Notes under the pieces: generated by a model
Database searches by the model: none
Seen by the model: the letters and a program-made list of their open reading frames with translations, nothing else
Told to the model about the DNA's origin: nothing
Shown here: positions 37,349-46,135 of the stretch, piece by piece
How the letters are laid out: every line of letters starts with the position of its first letter
Numbering within the stretch: the first letter of the stretch is position 1
NCBI RefSeq assembly: GCF_001580995.1
Contig: NZ_LHZU01000140.1
Location: 34,476-98,475, forward strand
Direction of reading: 5' to 3'
Source: Acetobacter senegalensis
GTDB lineage: Bacteria; Pseudomonadota; Alphaproteobacteria; Acetobacterales; Acetobacteraceae
Length of the DNA: 64,000 bases
Program-made: the position numbers and the translations under genes

Positions 37349-38409
37349 CAGGAGCCAGCCTTTTCTGAAAGGGGAGCCAGAAGAGAGTGAAGGGGCGTTG
37401 TCAGGGACTGGGTGGCGGGAAGAGCCTCAAGGTTTCTTGCCAGCACAGAAATCCAGTCTGCATCAATGCTCCACCCGGCTTGTCGGGCTGCGCGTAAAAT
37501 ACCGCCCCCTAATGGTGGCAGCCGGGGCGGCTGGGGCGCACCGCAGAGTGCTGTCAGTTCCGCACGGATCAGGCGGCTGTTGAACACGCTGCCTGCGTAG
37601 CTCCATGGCAGAGGATCGGCACCAACGCTGTCTGCACCAAAATGGGCACGTGCGGTCTGCACGCAGCGGGCCAGTTCGGCCGCGGCCGCTTTCAGGAGGG
37701 TAAGAGCCTGCGGGCAGCCTTCTTCTGCAAGTGTGTCCACAAGGCGCGCGCATTGCGCCACTGCCGAACGTGGACGGTCCTGCCCGGCGTGCCAGCCCAG
37801 CAGGGCGTCCATCGCAGCAGGGTTTGTGTCCGGCCAACCCATGCCAGCGCACAGTTTACGAGCAAAAGGAACGGCGTCCGGTTCGCGGCCATCAAGCGCC
37901 TGACAGAGCAGTTGAAGCGCCGTGCGGCCAATCCAGTAGGCGCTTCCCTCGTCTCCAAAGGTACTGCCCCAGCCGCCAACGCGGGTGGTCTGGCCCTGTG
38001 CATTGCGCGCCCATGCAATGGACCCCGTGCCGGAGAGCAACAGGACACCCGCTCCTTCCGCAAAAGCTCCGTTGCAGGCCATATCCACATCATTGCTCAG
38101 GCTAAATGCGCCATTGGGGCACAGGCCATGCAGATGGGTGCGGATGGTTTCACCAAAAGCACGATTTTCTCCATACCCGGCTAGACCGAACGCAGATGCC
38201 TGCACACCTGTGCTTATGGGCGTGACCAGATCAGTCAGCACGTCGCGCCATGCAGGTTGGTCAAACGGGTTGCTGCCAGACGTGGTGTGATAAGCCTGCA
38301 CGCCAGCGTCCTGCCCGATACGCACCGCGGCTGTTTTGGTGCCTCCGCCATCAACGGCCAGAATGGCGGGAACAGAGGAAGCAGGAGCAGAAAAGGCGGA
38401 ATCATGCAT
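37348..38409 (-). CDS. BadF/BadG-type ATPase, probable N-acetylglucosamine kinase
   Basis: 353 residues from the ATG at 38409; a TTG-initiated form from 38469 would add 20 residues of unclear value. The ASKHA fold signatures are AVDGGGTKTAAVRIG (phosphate 1), LLSGTGSIAWARN (phosphate 2) and the GGWGSTFGDEGSAYWIGR segment, typical of eukaryotic-type NAGK and glucosamine kinases of the BadF/BadG family. Placed before a NagP-like transporter and nagA, it probably phosphorylates imported GlcNAc. Translational coupling (TGATG) joins it to the transporter. Confidence 0.85.
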   Translation of the reverse strand: MHDSAFSAPASSVPAILAVDGGGTKTAAVRIGQDAGVQAYHTTSGSNPFDQPAWRDVLTDLVTPISTGVQASAFGLAGYGENRAFGETIRTHLHGLCPNGAFSLSNDVDMACNGAFAEGAGVLLLSGTGSIAWARNAQGQTTRVGGWGSTFGDEGSAYWIGRTALQLLCQALDGREPDAVPFARKLCAGMGWPDTNPAAMDALLGWHAGQDRPRSAVAQCARLVDTLAEEGCPQALTLLKAAAAELARCVQTARAHFGADSVGADPLPWSYAGSVFNSRLIRAELTALCGAPQPPRLPPLGGGILRAARQAGWSIDADWISVLARNLEALPATQSLTTPLHSLLAPLSEKAGS

Positions 38410-38942
38410 GGGCCGGAACTTCGGTTGCCTTGGGAAAACCGTGCCATGTGGCGTTGGTTTGTTTCGCAAAGCCTATAACCTTTTCAGGTCTCTCACCAGT
38501 TGCCGTGTGAATAAGAGCTCTTAACCCAAGGGTAAGAGGCAGGATGAAGCGCATGTGAGTGAAAGGGATGAGGGAGCACACCTGCAAGGCAGGCCCGGCG
38601 GATTTCTATCCCGGTACGCTCCGGCCTTTCCGTGCCAGCGTCTTAAACGCATTGCCGGTTTTTTGGCCGTTCGTTCTCGCTGGATGCCAGTTTTCGCATG
38701 TCGTTAGCAAGAAGCATCCACGCCTTTCGGCACAACCATGGCTGCGTGCTGGTGGGGCATATGGTCCAATGTGTTGGTGAGGGAACAGAAGCCCATTTTC
38801 CTCTGTCGGGCCACTGTTTCAAAAATCTTTTCGGCGTGTTCTTATGGGCCTTCCTGGTTGCTTTTCAGGCCAACACTGCCCTGTCCGCCCTCACCTCAAT
38901 CTTGTTGAAGCGACCTTAAAAGGGGCCTGATATGGGCCGGGG
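38410..38942. other. Intergenic region upstream of the GlcNAc operon
   Basis: About 530 bp between the kinase gene (read leftward) and a secreted-protein gene that also reads leftward and ends here. It holds the operon promoter and a palindromic site at 38512-38538 (separate entry). No convincing small gene was seen. Confidence 0.45.
38512..38538. promoter_or_regulatory. Candidate operator of the GlcNAc operon
   Basis: TAAGAGCTCTTA is a perfect 12-bp palindrome at 38512-38523, overlapping a second imperfect one (CTCTTAACCC-AA-GGGTAAGAG, 38518-38538). TAAGAG half-sites thus occur three times. It lies ~105 bp upstream of the kinase start. A GntR or LacI-type regulator binding here is inference. 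Confidence 0.4.
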
Positions 38943-39434
38943 TCAGTCTTCCTGCCCGGCGCCGTCTCCATCGGGAAGGCTGCCCAACTGTTCACAGGCC
39001 CGTGCCAGCCGTACTTCGGGGTTCTGTGTTTCACAGAGTTTGCGAACGTCCGGAGAGCAGAGTTCTATGGAGTTTTCAAAATCTGACTCAAGCACGTCCT
39101 GCGCAATGGCCACATCCTGATCGTGGGTGCGGGTCTGTTCTTCCGCAAGTTGCGCCTGCGTTTTGTGCAGCTCCTTCAGGGAGTCGATGCAGGCTTCACT
39201 GGCAGCTTCCGGTTTGAACTGGAGTACGGCCAGTTCCTTCTGCAACTGCATGTTGGGCACTTTGCTGCGAACTTCGCTGTTCTCACCGTTGCTATTGCTA
39301 TCGTCTTCTTCTGCGTGGCCCATCACCGGGACAGAAAAACAAGCAAGTATCAGGGCTGCAACAAGAAAGGGCTGGCTGAATCTGGGCACGCTCACACTCT
39401 CTGCACTTGAGGAACCGGGGCTGGATGCTCCCAT
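38943..39434 (-). CDS. Secreted small protein with four cysteines, unknown function
   Basis: 163 residues. The signal peptide has the hydrophobic core FLVAALILACFSVPVMG and a probable cleavage near GHA-EE. The mature part starts acidic (EEDDSNSNGE), has a Gln/Leu-rich helical region and ends in a Cys-containing helical segment with four cysteines (ACIDS, LCSPD, LCETQ, RACEQ). The spacing could support two disulfides. I do not recognise the family. It is transcribed away from the SRP RNA gene. Confidence 0.6.
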   Translation of the reverse strand: MGASSPGSSSAESVSVPRFSQPFLVAALILACFSVPVMGHAEEDDSNSNGENSEVRSKVPNMQLQKELAVLQFKPEAASEACIDSLKELHKTQAQLAEEQTRTHDQDVAIAQDVLESDFENSIELCSPDVRKLCETQNPEVRLARACEQLGSLPDGDGAGQED

Positions 39435-39543
39435 GATTTCTGTCCTAGCGTGCTCATTGCCTCAAGGCCAAGAGGGAAACGCCCCAAAGTGGTTCCGAGA
39501 TGTGCAGGGTTGGCATGTGCCAGCGTTTGGTGCTATCTACCGA

Positions 39544-39644
39544 GGTGGAAAGTCGGCGGTGGACGGGCACCTTGTTGACCAGGTCAGGTCCGGAAGGAAG
39601 CAGCCACAGTAAGTTTCGTCCGGGTCATTGTCCGGCTTTCCACC
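39544..39644 (+). ncRNA. ffs: Signal recognition particle RNA (4.5S type)
   Basis: The universally conserved helix-8 core GGTCAGGTCCGGAAGGAAGC lies at 39581-39600. The ends pair over 13 bp (GGTGGAAAGTCGG at 39544-39556 with CCGGCTTTCCACC at 39632-39644, one G-U), giving an RNA of about 100 nt. It binds Ffh to target membrane proteins. A position just upstream of dnaX is the common alphaproteobacterial arrangement. TTTT at 39646-39649 may assist termination. The ends are estimated from the pairing. Confidence 0.93.
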
Positions 39645-39701
39645 GTTTTCCGCCCTGTTGACCAGTTCTTGCGGGCGTGACTCTTACTCTTCGGAACTGT
39701 C

Positions 39702-41867
39702 ATGACCGATAAGACCGATGCGCAGCTTTCTCAGGATGAGGGGCTTCCCGATCCTGTTATGGAAGGCCCCGGTCTGTTTGGAGATGCTCCTTCTCCAGCC
39801 CCTGTTCCTGCCCCGGTCGCGCCTTCTGGCTCACCTTATCGTGTTCTGGCCCGCAAATATCGCCCTACCACGTTTGATGACCTGATTGGTCAGGAAGCCA
39901 TGGTGCGCACGCTGCGTAATGCGTTTGCGCTGGGGCGTGTGGCTCATGCTTTCATGCTGACCGGTGTGCGCGGTGTGGGTAAAACCACCACGGCCCGCAT
40001 TATCGCCCGAGCGCTCAACTGTATCGGGCCGGATGGCAAGGGCGGCCCCACGCCAGATCCGTGTGGTGTGTGTGCCAATTGCGTCGCCATTCTGAATGAC
40101 CGCCACCCCGATGTGCTGGAAATGGATGCCGCTTCCCGCACGGGGGTGGATGATGTGCGTGAGATTATAGAAGCCACGCGCTTCCGGCCCATGCAGGGCC
40201 GGATGAAGGTCTTCATTATTGACGAAGTGCACATGCTCTCCCGCAACGCGTTCAATGCGTTGCTGAAAACGCTGGAAGAGCCGCCTGCACAGGTCACTTT
40301 CATTTTTGCCACGACGGAACTGCGCAAGGTGCCGGTAACGGTGCTGTCCCGCTGCCAGCGGTTTGACCTGCGCCGTGTGCCGCAGGCAGATCTGGCCGCC
40401 CTGTTTGCCCGCATTGCGGAAAAGGAACAGGTGCGTCTCTCCCCCGAGGCTCTGTCACTGATTGCCCGCGCGGCGGATGGCTCGGTGCGTGATGGTCTTT
40501 CCCTGCTTGATCAGGCCATTGCTCAAGGCACGGGGCCGGATGGGGCATCAGAAGAAATTGGGGCCGCTCTTGTCAGTGACATGCTGGGGCTGGCGGATCG
40601 GCAGGTGGTTTTTGATCTGCTGGAAGCCACGTTTACCGGCAAACCGGACAAGGCGCTGGCTCTGGCTGATGCAGCCCATGCGCGGGGTGCAGACCCCGGC
40701 CTGATGCTGGGGGATATGCTGGAACTGGTGCACACCATTTCCCGCCTGCGGGCTGTTCCTTCCCTGCGGGATTCGGCCGATCTGCCAGAAGCTGAGCGGG
40801 TGCGCGGCACGGAAATGGCAGAAAAACTGCCTGTGCCGGTGTTGATGCGTGCCTGGCAGATGCTGGTGAAAGGCGTGCAGGAAGTTGAGTCCGCACCGGA
40901 CAGACGCGCCGCTGCAGATATGGTGCTGATCCGCCTTTGTTACGTGGCGGACCTTCCCTCCCCGGCTGATCTGATCAAACGTCTGTCCGGGCAAGAAAAC
41001 ACTCCAGCCCCACCTTCGGCTGGCGGTGCACAGATCTCTTCTTCTGGAATGAGTGGGCAGAATGGGTCACTTCCTTCTGCGCGCATCGAGACGTCAGATG
41101 TTCATCCCCCATGGGAGGATGCGCCTGCCCAGCGTCCTGCGCCACAGACAGGAACCGGGTTGGATGGCGATGGCAGCCCCTCCGCCTCATCAGCATCTTC
41201 AGCGCGGCCAGACACCTCCGCTCATCAACCGGCAGAACCTCCGCCCGCTTTGAGAATGGTCGGTGGCACCTCTGTCATGGCTGTGCAGCCCGATATTGCC
41301 CGAGAGCCTGCTCAGGGTGGAGATCCGGCGCCTCAGGTTGCGGCGGAGCCAGCGGTAGAACCTTCCGAACCTGCACAGCCAAGCATTGCTCCCATGCCCC
41401 GCACGTGGCGTGAGGCCGTGGCCTTGGTCAAGGATCGGAGGGAAGCCCTGCTGCATGGGCATTTGCGGAATGCAGTTCATCTGGTTTCCTTCGCGCCGGG
41501 TGACATTGTGGTGCGGCCGGAGGTTGGCGTTCCGTCTGATCTGGGGCGGCAGCTTCAGCGTGTGCTCGAGCACGCCACTCATCAGCAATGGCGGGTCAAG
41601 ATCTCGGATGAGGCCGGGGAGCCCACTTTGGACGAACAGGGTGCGGAGATCATCCAGTTCCAACGCCGCACTGCCAAGGCACATCCGCTGGTAAAGGCCA
41701 TTCTGGCCACTTTTCCGGATGCGGAGTTGGGTGAAGTGCGTGACCACGGGCTGGATGATTACGGCCTGCCCCCTGAGGAGGTGCCAGACCTTGTATTTGC
41801 ACCGCTTGACGCCGAACTGCTGGACGAGGATGAACGACCATTCGATCCCGGTTCATCCATGGATTGA
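39702..41867 (+). CDS. dnaX: DNA polymerase III gamma/tau subunit
   Basis: 721 residues. Walker A is GVRGVGKTTTARIIARALNC, with a zinc motif of four Cys (C in ALNCIG plus CGVCANC), sensor/Walker B in IIDEVHMLSRNAFNAL, and arginine-finger region LSRCQRFDLRRV. A Pro/Ser-rich linker (~430-560) is followed by the tau C-terminal domain. It loads the sliding clamp and couples polymerase cores. No obvious A-AAA-AAG slippery heptamer was noted, so a gamma form, if any, may arise by other means. First gene of dnaX-ybaB-recR. Confidence 0.95.
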   Translation: MTDKTDAQLSQDEGLPDPVMEGPGLFGDAPSPAPVPAPVAPSGSPYRVLARKYRPTTFDDLIGQEAMVRTLRNAFALGRVAHAFMLTGVRGVGKTTTARIIARALNCIGPDGKGGPTPDPCGVCANCVAILNDRHPDVLEMDAASRTGVDDVREIIEATRFRPMQGRMKVFIIDEVHMLSRNAFNALLKTLEEPPAQVTFIFATTELRKVPVTVLSRCQRFDLRRVPQADLAALFARIAEKEQVRLSPEALSLIARAADGSVRDGLSLLDQAIAQGTGPDGASEEIGAALVSDMLGLADRQVVFDLLEATFTGKPDKALALADAAHARGADPGLMLGDMLELVHTISRLRAVPSLRDSADLPEAERVRGTEMAEKLPVPVLMRAWQMLVKGVQEVESAPDRRAAADMVLIRLCYVADLPSPADLIKRLSGQENTPAPPSAGGAQISSSGMSGQNGSLPSARIETSDVHPPWEDAPAQRPAPQTGTGLDGDGSPSASSASSARPDTSAHQPAEPPPALRMVGGTSVMAVQPDIAREPAQGGDPAPQVAAEPAVEPSEPAQPSIAPMPRTWREAVALVKDRREALLHGHLRNAVHLVSFAPGDIVVRPEVGVPSDLGRQLQRVLEHATHQQWRVKISDEAGEPTLDEQGAEIIQFQRRTAKAHPLVKAILATFPDAELGEVRDHGLDDYGLPPEEVPDLVFAPLDAELLDEDERPFDPGSSMD

Positions 41868-41962
41868 GCTGGATATCGGCCGGAACCTCCGGCTTTAACG
41901 ACAGGGTGGAAGACCACCCCAGACCAGACCGCTGCACTGCGGTCAGACAGGGAGAGTAAACC

Positions 41963-42286
41963 ATGAAAAATCTTGCCGGACTGATGAAGCAGGCGACCCA
42001 GATGCAGGCAAAGATGGAAGCCATGCAGGCCACGCTGGAAGCGATGAACATTGAAGGCGCTGCTGGTGCTGGCATGGTCAAGGTCGTGCTGAGCGGCAAG
42101 GGTGACATGCGCTCCATCACCATCGACCCCAAACTGGCAGACCCTGCAGAAATGGAAATGTTGCAGGATCTGATCGTGGCGGCCTGTGCCGATGCCCGCA
42201 CCAAGCTGGATGCCAAGGCAGCGGAAGAAATGCAGAAAGTCACCGGTGGGCTGAACCTGCCCGCAGGTATGAAGCTGCCGTTCTGA
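41963..42286 (+). CDS. YbaB/EbfC-family nucleoid-associated protein
   Basis: 107 residues, typical length. The N-terminal helix [19 protein letters not shown] is followed by [25 protein letters not shown], the family signature. A small DNA-binding dimer, conserved between dnaX and recR in many bacteria, probably linked to recombination or replication. It is preceded by GGGAGAG. Confidence 0.93.
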   Translation: MKNLAGLMKQATQMQAKMEAMQATLEAMNIEGAAGAGMVKVVLSGKGDMRSITIDPKLADPAEMEMLQDLIVAACADARTKLDAKAAEEMQKVTGGLNLPAGMKLPF

Positions 42287-42362
42287 TCCATCGTGCAATG
42301 CGTGCCCGCATGACATGGCGGGCGCGATGCAGAGCGGATGGAGAAGACAGGCGGAGTGCAGG

Positions 42363-42959
42363 ATGCGCGGGCAGGAAATAGAGCAGCTTATCAAGCTTCT
42401 GGGGCGGTTGCCGGGCTTTGGCCCGCGTTCGGCCCGGCGCATTGCCCTGTTTCTGCTGCGTGATCCTCAGGCGCGTCTGGTGCCGCTGGCCCGCGCGCTA
42501 GAACATGCCGGCAATGCTGTCAAAACCTGTTCCACCTGCGGCAATCTGGACACGGTTGATCCCTGCCACATTTGCACGGACCCAGTAAGGGACCGCAGTG
42601 TGGTGTGTGTGGTGGAAACGGTGGGTGATCTGTGGGCGCTGGAGCGTGCTGGCGTGCATAGAGGGGTCTATCTGGTGCTGGGCGGAACGCTTTCTCCGCT
42701 GGCGGGAATAGGGCCGGAAGACCTGAATATAGCCCCCCTGCTGGACAGACTGGAATGTGGCAGTGTGCGTGAAGTCATTCTGGCACTGGGGGCCACTGTT
42801 GAAGGGGCCACCACCATGCACTGGCTGATGGACAGGTTGGCGATTTATGAGGGCGTAGCCGTCAGCCGGGTTGCGCAGGGCGTGCCTGTGGGCGGCGCAC
42901 TGGATGTGCTGGATGATGGCACACTGGCGGCGGCTCTGGGCGCCCGACGGCCTGCCTGA
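42363..42959 (+). CDS. recR: Recombination mediator RecR
   Basis: 198 residues from the ATG at 42363, the standard RecR length; the open frame to 42315 adds nothing. The helix-hairpin-helix is RLPGFGPRSARRIALFLL, the zinc finger is CSTCGNLDTVDPCHIC, and a Toprim domain includes VVCVVETVGDLWALE. It forms a ring that helps RecO load RecA at gaps. It ends the dnaX-ybaB-recR group. Confidence 0.96.
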   Translation: MRGQEIEQLIKLLGRLPGFGPRSARRIALFLLRDPQARLVPLARALEHAGNAVKTCSTCGNLDTVDPCHICTDPVRDRSVVCVVETVGDLWALERAGVHRGVYLVLGGTLSPLAGIGPEDLNIAPLLDRLECGSVREVILALGATVEGATTMHWLMDRLAIYEGVAVSRVAQGVPVGGALDVLDDGTLAAALGARRPA

Positions 42960-42995
42960 AGAGCAGCGTATACTAACCCGGAGACGGAGAATAAC

Positions 42996-43796
42996 GTGGC
43001 GATAAATGCTTTTCCAATTTCTTCACGCATTCCGCGTCGGGCATTGGTAACGGGGGGCAAGGCGCGGCTGGGCAAGGCTATTGTTCTGGCGTTGGCTGAA
43101 GCCGGGTTTGATGTGGCCATTCATTACCGTGGAGACACGGACGCGGCGGAAGAAACGCGGAAAGAAGTTGTGGCGCTGGGCCGTAAGGCGTGTCTGCTCA
43201 AGGCGGATCTTGCACGGGAAGAATTTGTTTCACCACTGGTGGAACAGGCAAGTGCAGCGCTAGGCGGTCCGCTTGGGGTGCTGGTCAACAACGCCTCAAC
43301 CTTTGAGCGTGATGAATGGGATGACGCGACAAAGGACAGTTGGGTTGGGCATATGAAGCCCAACCTGCGTGCGCCATTTGTGCTGATGCAGGCTTTTGCC
43401 AAGGCGCTCCCCAAGGATGCGGAGGGAATGGTGCTGAACATGCTGGATCAGCGCGTGTGGTCCCTCACCCCTCATTTTATCAGTTACACGGTGTCTAAAA
43501 GTGCTTTGTGGACCCTGACACAGACCATGGCGCTTGCTCTTGCACCCCATGGCATTCGGGTGAACGCCATAGGCCCCGGCCCTGCTCTGGCCAGTGTGCG
43601 GCAGAGTGAGGAACAATTTGCCCGGCAATGCGCTTCCGTACCGCTGGGTCATGGCACATCGCCAGAAGAAGTGGCGCGGTCTGCCCTGGCTCTTCTGGCG
43701 TTACCCTCAGTTACGGGGCAGATGCTGGCGCTGGATGGCGGGCAACATTTGCAGTGGTCTCCGGCTGCGGCAGCCGGTTCTGTTTTGGAAGAATAA
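42996..43796 (+). CDS. Short-chain dehydrogenase resembling pteridine reductase (FolM/PTR1-like)
   Basis: 266 residues, GTG start behind GGAGACGGAG. The nucleotide-binding motif is TGGKARLGKAI, the TGxxxRxG variant characteristic of pteridine reductases rather than the classical TGxxxGxG of SDRs. NNAS is present, and the active-site Tyr/Lys lie in ISYTVSKSALW. Only 7 bp separate it from folB, so a role in reduced pterin or folate supply (dihydromonapterin or dihydropteridine reduction) is a reasonable inference. Another keto substrate cannot be excluded. Confidence 0.8.
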   Translation: MAINAFPISSRIPRRALVTGGKARLGKAIVLALAEAGFDVAIHYRGDTDAAEETRKEVVALGRKACLLKADLAREEFVSPLVEQASAALGGPLGVLVNNASTFERDEWDDATKDSWVGHMKPNLRAPFVLMQAFAKALPKDAEGMVLNMLDQRVWSLTPHFISYTVSKSALWTLTQTMALALAPHGIRVNAIGPGPALASVRQSEEQFARQCASVPLGHGTSPEEVARSALALLALPSVTGQMLALDGGQHLQWSPAAAAGSVLEE

Positions 43797-43803
43797 CCCT
43801 CGT

Positions 43804-44208
43804 ATGACAGTTTTTGCTCCGTGGGCGGACGAACCGCCGTTGCGCTGCCTGTTCCTCAACAACATGGTGCTGGATGCGCATATTGGCGTTTTCCCGCATG
43901 AGCAGGGTGTCACCCAGCGTATCCGCGTTTCCGTGGCGTTTGGTGTGCTGGATCGGGATGATCTGGAAGTGGGCGCAGATGATCTGAGCCGCACGGTCTC
44001 TTACGAGCATGTGGTGCTTCTGGTGCGCCGTATTGTAAGTGAAGGGCATGTAAGGTTGGTGGAAACATTGGCGGAACGCATTGCCGCCGGTGTTCTGGCA
44101 GATGCCCGCGTGCGTGTTGTGCGCATAAAAATTGAAAAACTGGATGTTTTTGAAGAAATTGAATCCGTAGGCGTAGAAATAGAACGCCGTGCTACCCCGC
44201 AGGGCTGA
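43804..44208 (+). CDS. folB: Dihydroneopterin aldolase family protein
   Basis: 134 residues from the ATG at 43804, 7 bp after the SDR. The pattern is FolB-like: LFLNNMVLDAHIGVFPHEQ at the N terminus, LSRTVSYEHVVLLVR, LVETLAERIAAGVL with the catalytic-region Glu, and IKIEKLDVFEEIESVGVEIER at the C terminus (Lys conserved). It acts in folate synthesis, converting dihydroneopterin to hydroxymethyl-dihydropterin. It could instead be a FolX-like epimerase. Confidence 0.88.
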   Translation: MTVFAPWADEPPLRCLFLNNMVLDAHIGVFPHEQGVTQRIRVSVAFGVLDRDDLEVGADDLSRTVSYEHVVLLVRRIVSEGHVRLVETLAERIAAGVLADARVRVVRIKIEKLDVFEEIESVGVEIERRATPQG

Positions 44209-44691
44209 GGACAAAAGAGCGTTTATTTTCCAGCATCGGCATGTTGAAAATAAACGCAACACTTCAGAAAAATAAGGTGTCCCGATGCTGTGTTATACGG
44301 ACACATTGATTTTATGGAGACACATGCATCGGGCGTCAGGGAAAGCTACAGCTTTTCAAATCTGCAAAATATGATTTGATTTTTCGAGATAAGGCTTGAG
44401 AGCTGCCTGGCCGCGGTAGATCAAAGCCTTCCGTTTTGAAAGTCCTATCCGGAGGGCTGGTCTATGTCCGGCTTTGCAGTGTGTTTCCACGGTCCGCTAA
44501 TGGTTACCGTGTTTCTGAAAGACAGAATTATCATATGCACCAAATGAGAGTTCAGTAGGTATTTTTTTTGTCATATGGACAGATAATCAATCAACCAGCA
44601 TCTGATTATTCCTGAAAATGTTGCGCTCTTTTCTCAGATATAATCTTATGGTGCGGGCAGAAAATAATGTGATGAACAGCATGGTGCGCAT
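44209..44691. other. AT-rich structured intergenic region before the radical SAM gene
   Basis: About 480 bp, visibly more AT-rich than its neighbours. It starts with a strong stem-loop at 44219-44257 (GCGTTTATTTTC/GAAAATAAACGC, extended by CAGCAT/ATGTTG). A 9-nt segment of that hairpin (44231-44239) can pair instead with 44282-44290. It may be the folB terminator plus the leader of the next gene. No small ORF was supported. Confidence 0.5.
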
Positions 44692-46026
44692 GTGAGCAGG
44701 GTTAAAAGAGCGGGCAGAAAAATACTGGGGTTCTTCACGCGTCCTTCTCCCCCGGAAGGGGGTGCGGAGCATGTGCAGACTACCGCAGGGAAACCTCTGC
44801 TCGGTTTTGTAGATCAGATCGGCCTACGCCACATTCACGGGTGGATCATGGATCCGGATGATCCAGTTCAGCGCCTGCCGGTAGAAGCCTTTCTTCCAGA
44901 CACAGGCGAGAGTCTTGGCACCGTTTTAGCGGACCAGTTTCATCATGGTATTGCCGGTGTAGGAGACAATAGTCGCGCGTATGGGTTCTGGTTTCACCTG
45001 AAGCGGGAGCTTTCTCCTGCTGAACGAGAGCGCTTGCGGGTGCGCGTTCCGGGCCGAGATGAGATTACGCATTCCCCGCAGCTTGCTGCGTGGCAGCCCC
45101 TTCTGCACGTGGCGATGGATATCGTAAATAACTGCAATTTACGGTGCCCCTTCTGTCTTTATGACTATAGCGGCGTGCGCCGGACAAATGTCATGACACG
45201 GGAGACATTGGAGGCTGCACTCCGGTTGATGCCTTATACGAAAGATGGTGAATTCTGGTTTTCCTGCCTGCATGAACCATCGCTTCATCCAGATTTTCTT
45301 TCTTTTTTGGATTTAATACCGAACGGGATGCGCAATAAGGTGTTTTTCACATCCAATATTGCGCGGCGTATGCCTGCCTCTTACTTTCATGGTTTGGCCC
45401 GGAGTGGAATTGACCATATCAATATTTCAATAGAATCTCGCACGCCAGAGATATACGAGCGGATGCGCAAGGGGGCTCGTTTTCCAATCTTCATGGAAAA
45501 CTGGGACAAACTTCTAAATGCTTTCAACGAGGTAAATTCCTCAGTTGCACTGCGCTATATCATTATGGCCTATAAATCCAATCTCCACGAACTGCCAGAT
45601 CTGGCGCGTTATCTGATAGAAGAACGGCGAGCCGCACAGGTAGAGATTCGTTATACTTATGATGTTCCCTTTATTGATCCAGCCTTTCGTGAGCAGGAGT
45701 TTCTGACGCAAACGGATTGGGACTGGCTCCAAGCCAATCTCCCGACACTTGAGCCAGGTCAGATCCTTCTCGACAGGCCTCCGGTTCCATCAGGAGATGA
45801 GCCATCGCCTGCTCCTGTTCCCGCTCCCACGCTGGAGACCGGCTTTTTGCCCGGTCGTTATCTCGCGCGCCTTTCTTGGGATGGAACGCTGGAACTGCGG
45901 GGCATCAGCGTGGCCAGTACAGGGAATACGATGATCGAAGTGCCTATCCTGACAAAAAATGTGCGTGATATTGGCGACCCGGAAACGTTTTTTAACACGC
46001 TTGATCGGTCGGAAATTCCAGCCTGA
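44692..46026 (+). CDS. Radical SAM protein with N-terminal accessory domain
   Basis: 444 residues, GTG start at 44692. Residues ~35-115 form a separate domain (LLGFVDQIGLRHIHGWIMD... and GYGFWF-like YGFWFHLKR). This resembles accessory domains found next to glycosyltransferases in acetic acid bacteria, an impression rather than a search result. The radical SAM core begins at MDIVNNCNLRCPFCLYDYSG with 4Fe-4S ligands C148, C152 and C155, then the SAM-binding CLHEPSLHPDF. The C-terminal part (~330-444) lacks an obvious Cys-rich SPASM cluster. The reaction is unknown. The codon mix and AT-rich upstream DNA differ from the neighbours. Confidence 0.75.
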   Translation: MSRVKRAGRKILGFFTRPSPPEGGAEHVQTTAGKPLLGFVDQIGLRHIHGWIMDPDDPVQRLPVEAFLPDTGESLGTVLADQFHHGIAGVGDNSRAYGFWFHLKRELSPAERERLRVRVPGRDEITHSPQLAAWQPLLHVAMDIVNNCNLRCPFCLYDYSGVRRTNVMTRETLEAALRLMPYTKDGEFWFSCLHEPSLHPDFLSFLDLIPNGMRNKVFFTSNIARRMPASYFHGLARSGIDHINISIESRTPEIYERMRKGARFPIFMENWDKLLNAFNEVNSSVALRYIIMAYKSNLHELPDLARYLIEERRAAQVEIRYTYDVPFIDPAFREQEFLTQTDWDWLQANLPTLEPGQILLDRPPVPSGDEPSPAPVPAPTLETGFLPGRYLARLSWDGTLELRGISVASTGNTMIEVPILTKNVRDIGDPETFFNTLDRSEIPA

Positions 46027-46062
46027 TAGACAAAGCGTATTTTCTGGCTGTGTGGCAACCAT

Positions 46063-46122
46063 AAAAAAAGCCCGCTGCGAGAGCGGGCTTTAATGTGATC
46101 AGCACACCGGGAAAAACCCGGT
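46063..46122. terminator. Two hairpins between the radical SAM gene and the FYDLN gene
   Basis: AGCCCGCT/AGCGGGCT with A7 and T flanks at 46063-46092 forms a bidirectional terminator. A second CACCGGG/CCCGGTG hairpin lies at about 46103-46121, just after the minus-strand stop. Confidence 0.8.
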
Positions 46123-46135
46123 GCAGTGTGCCAGA

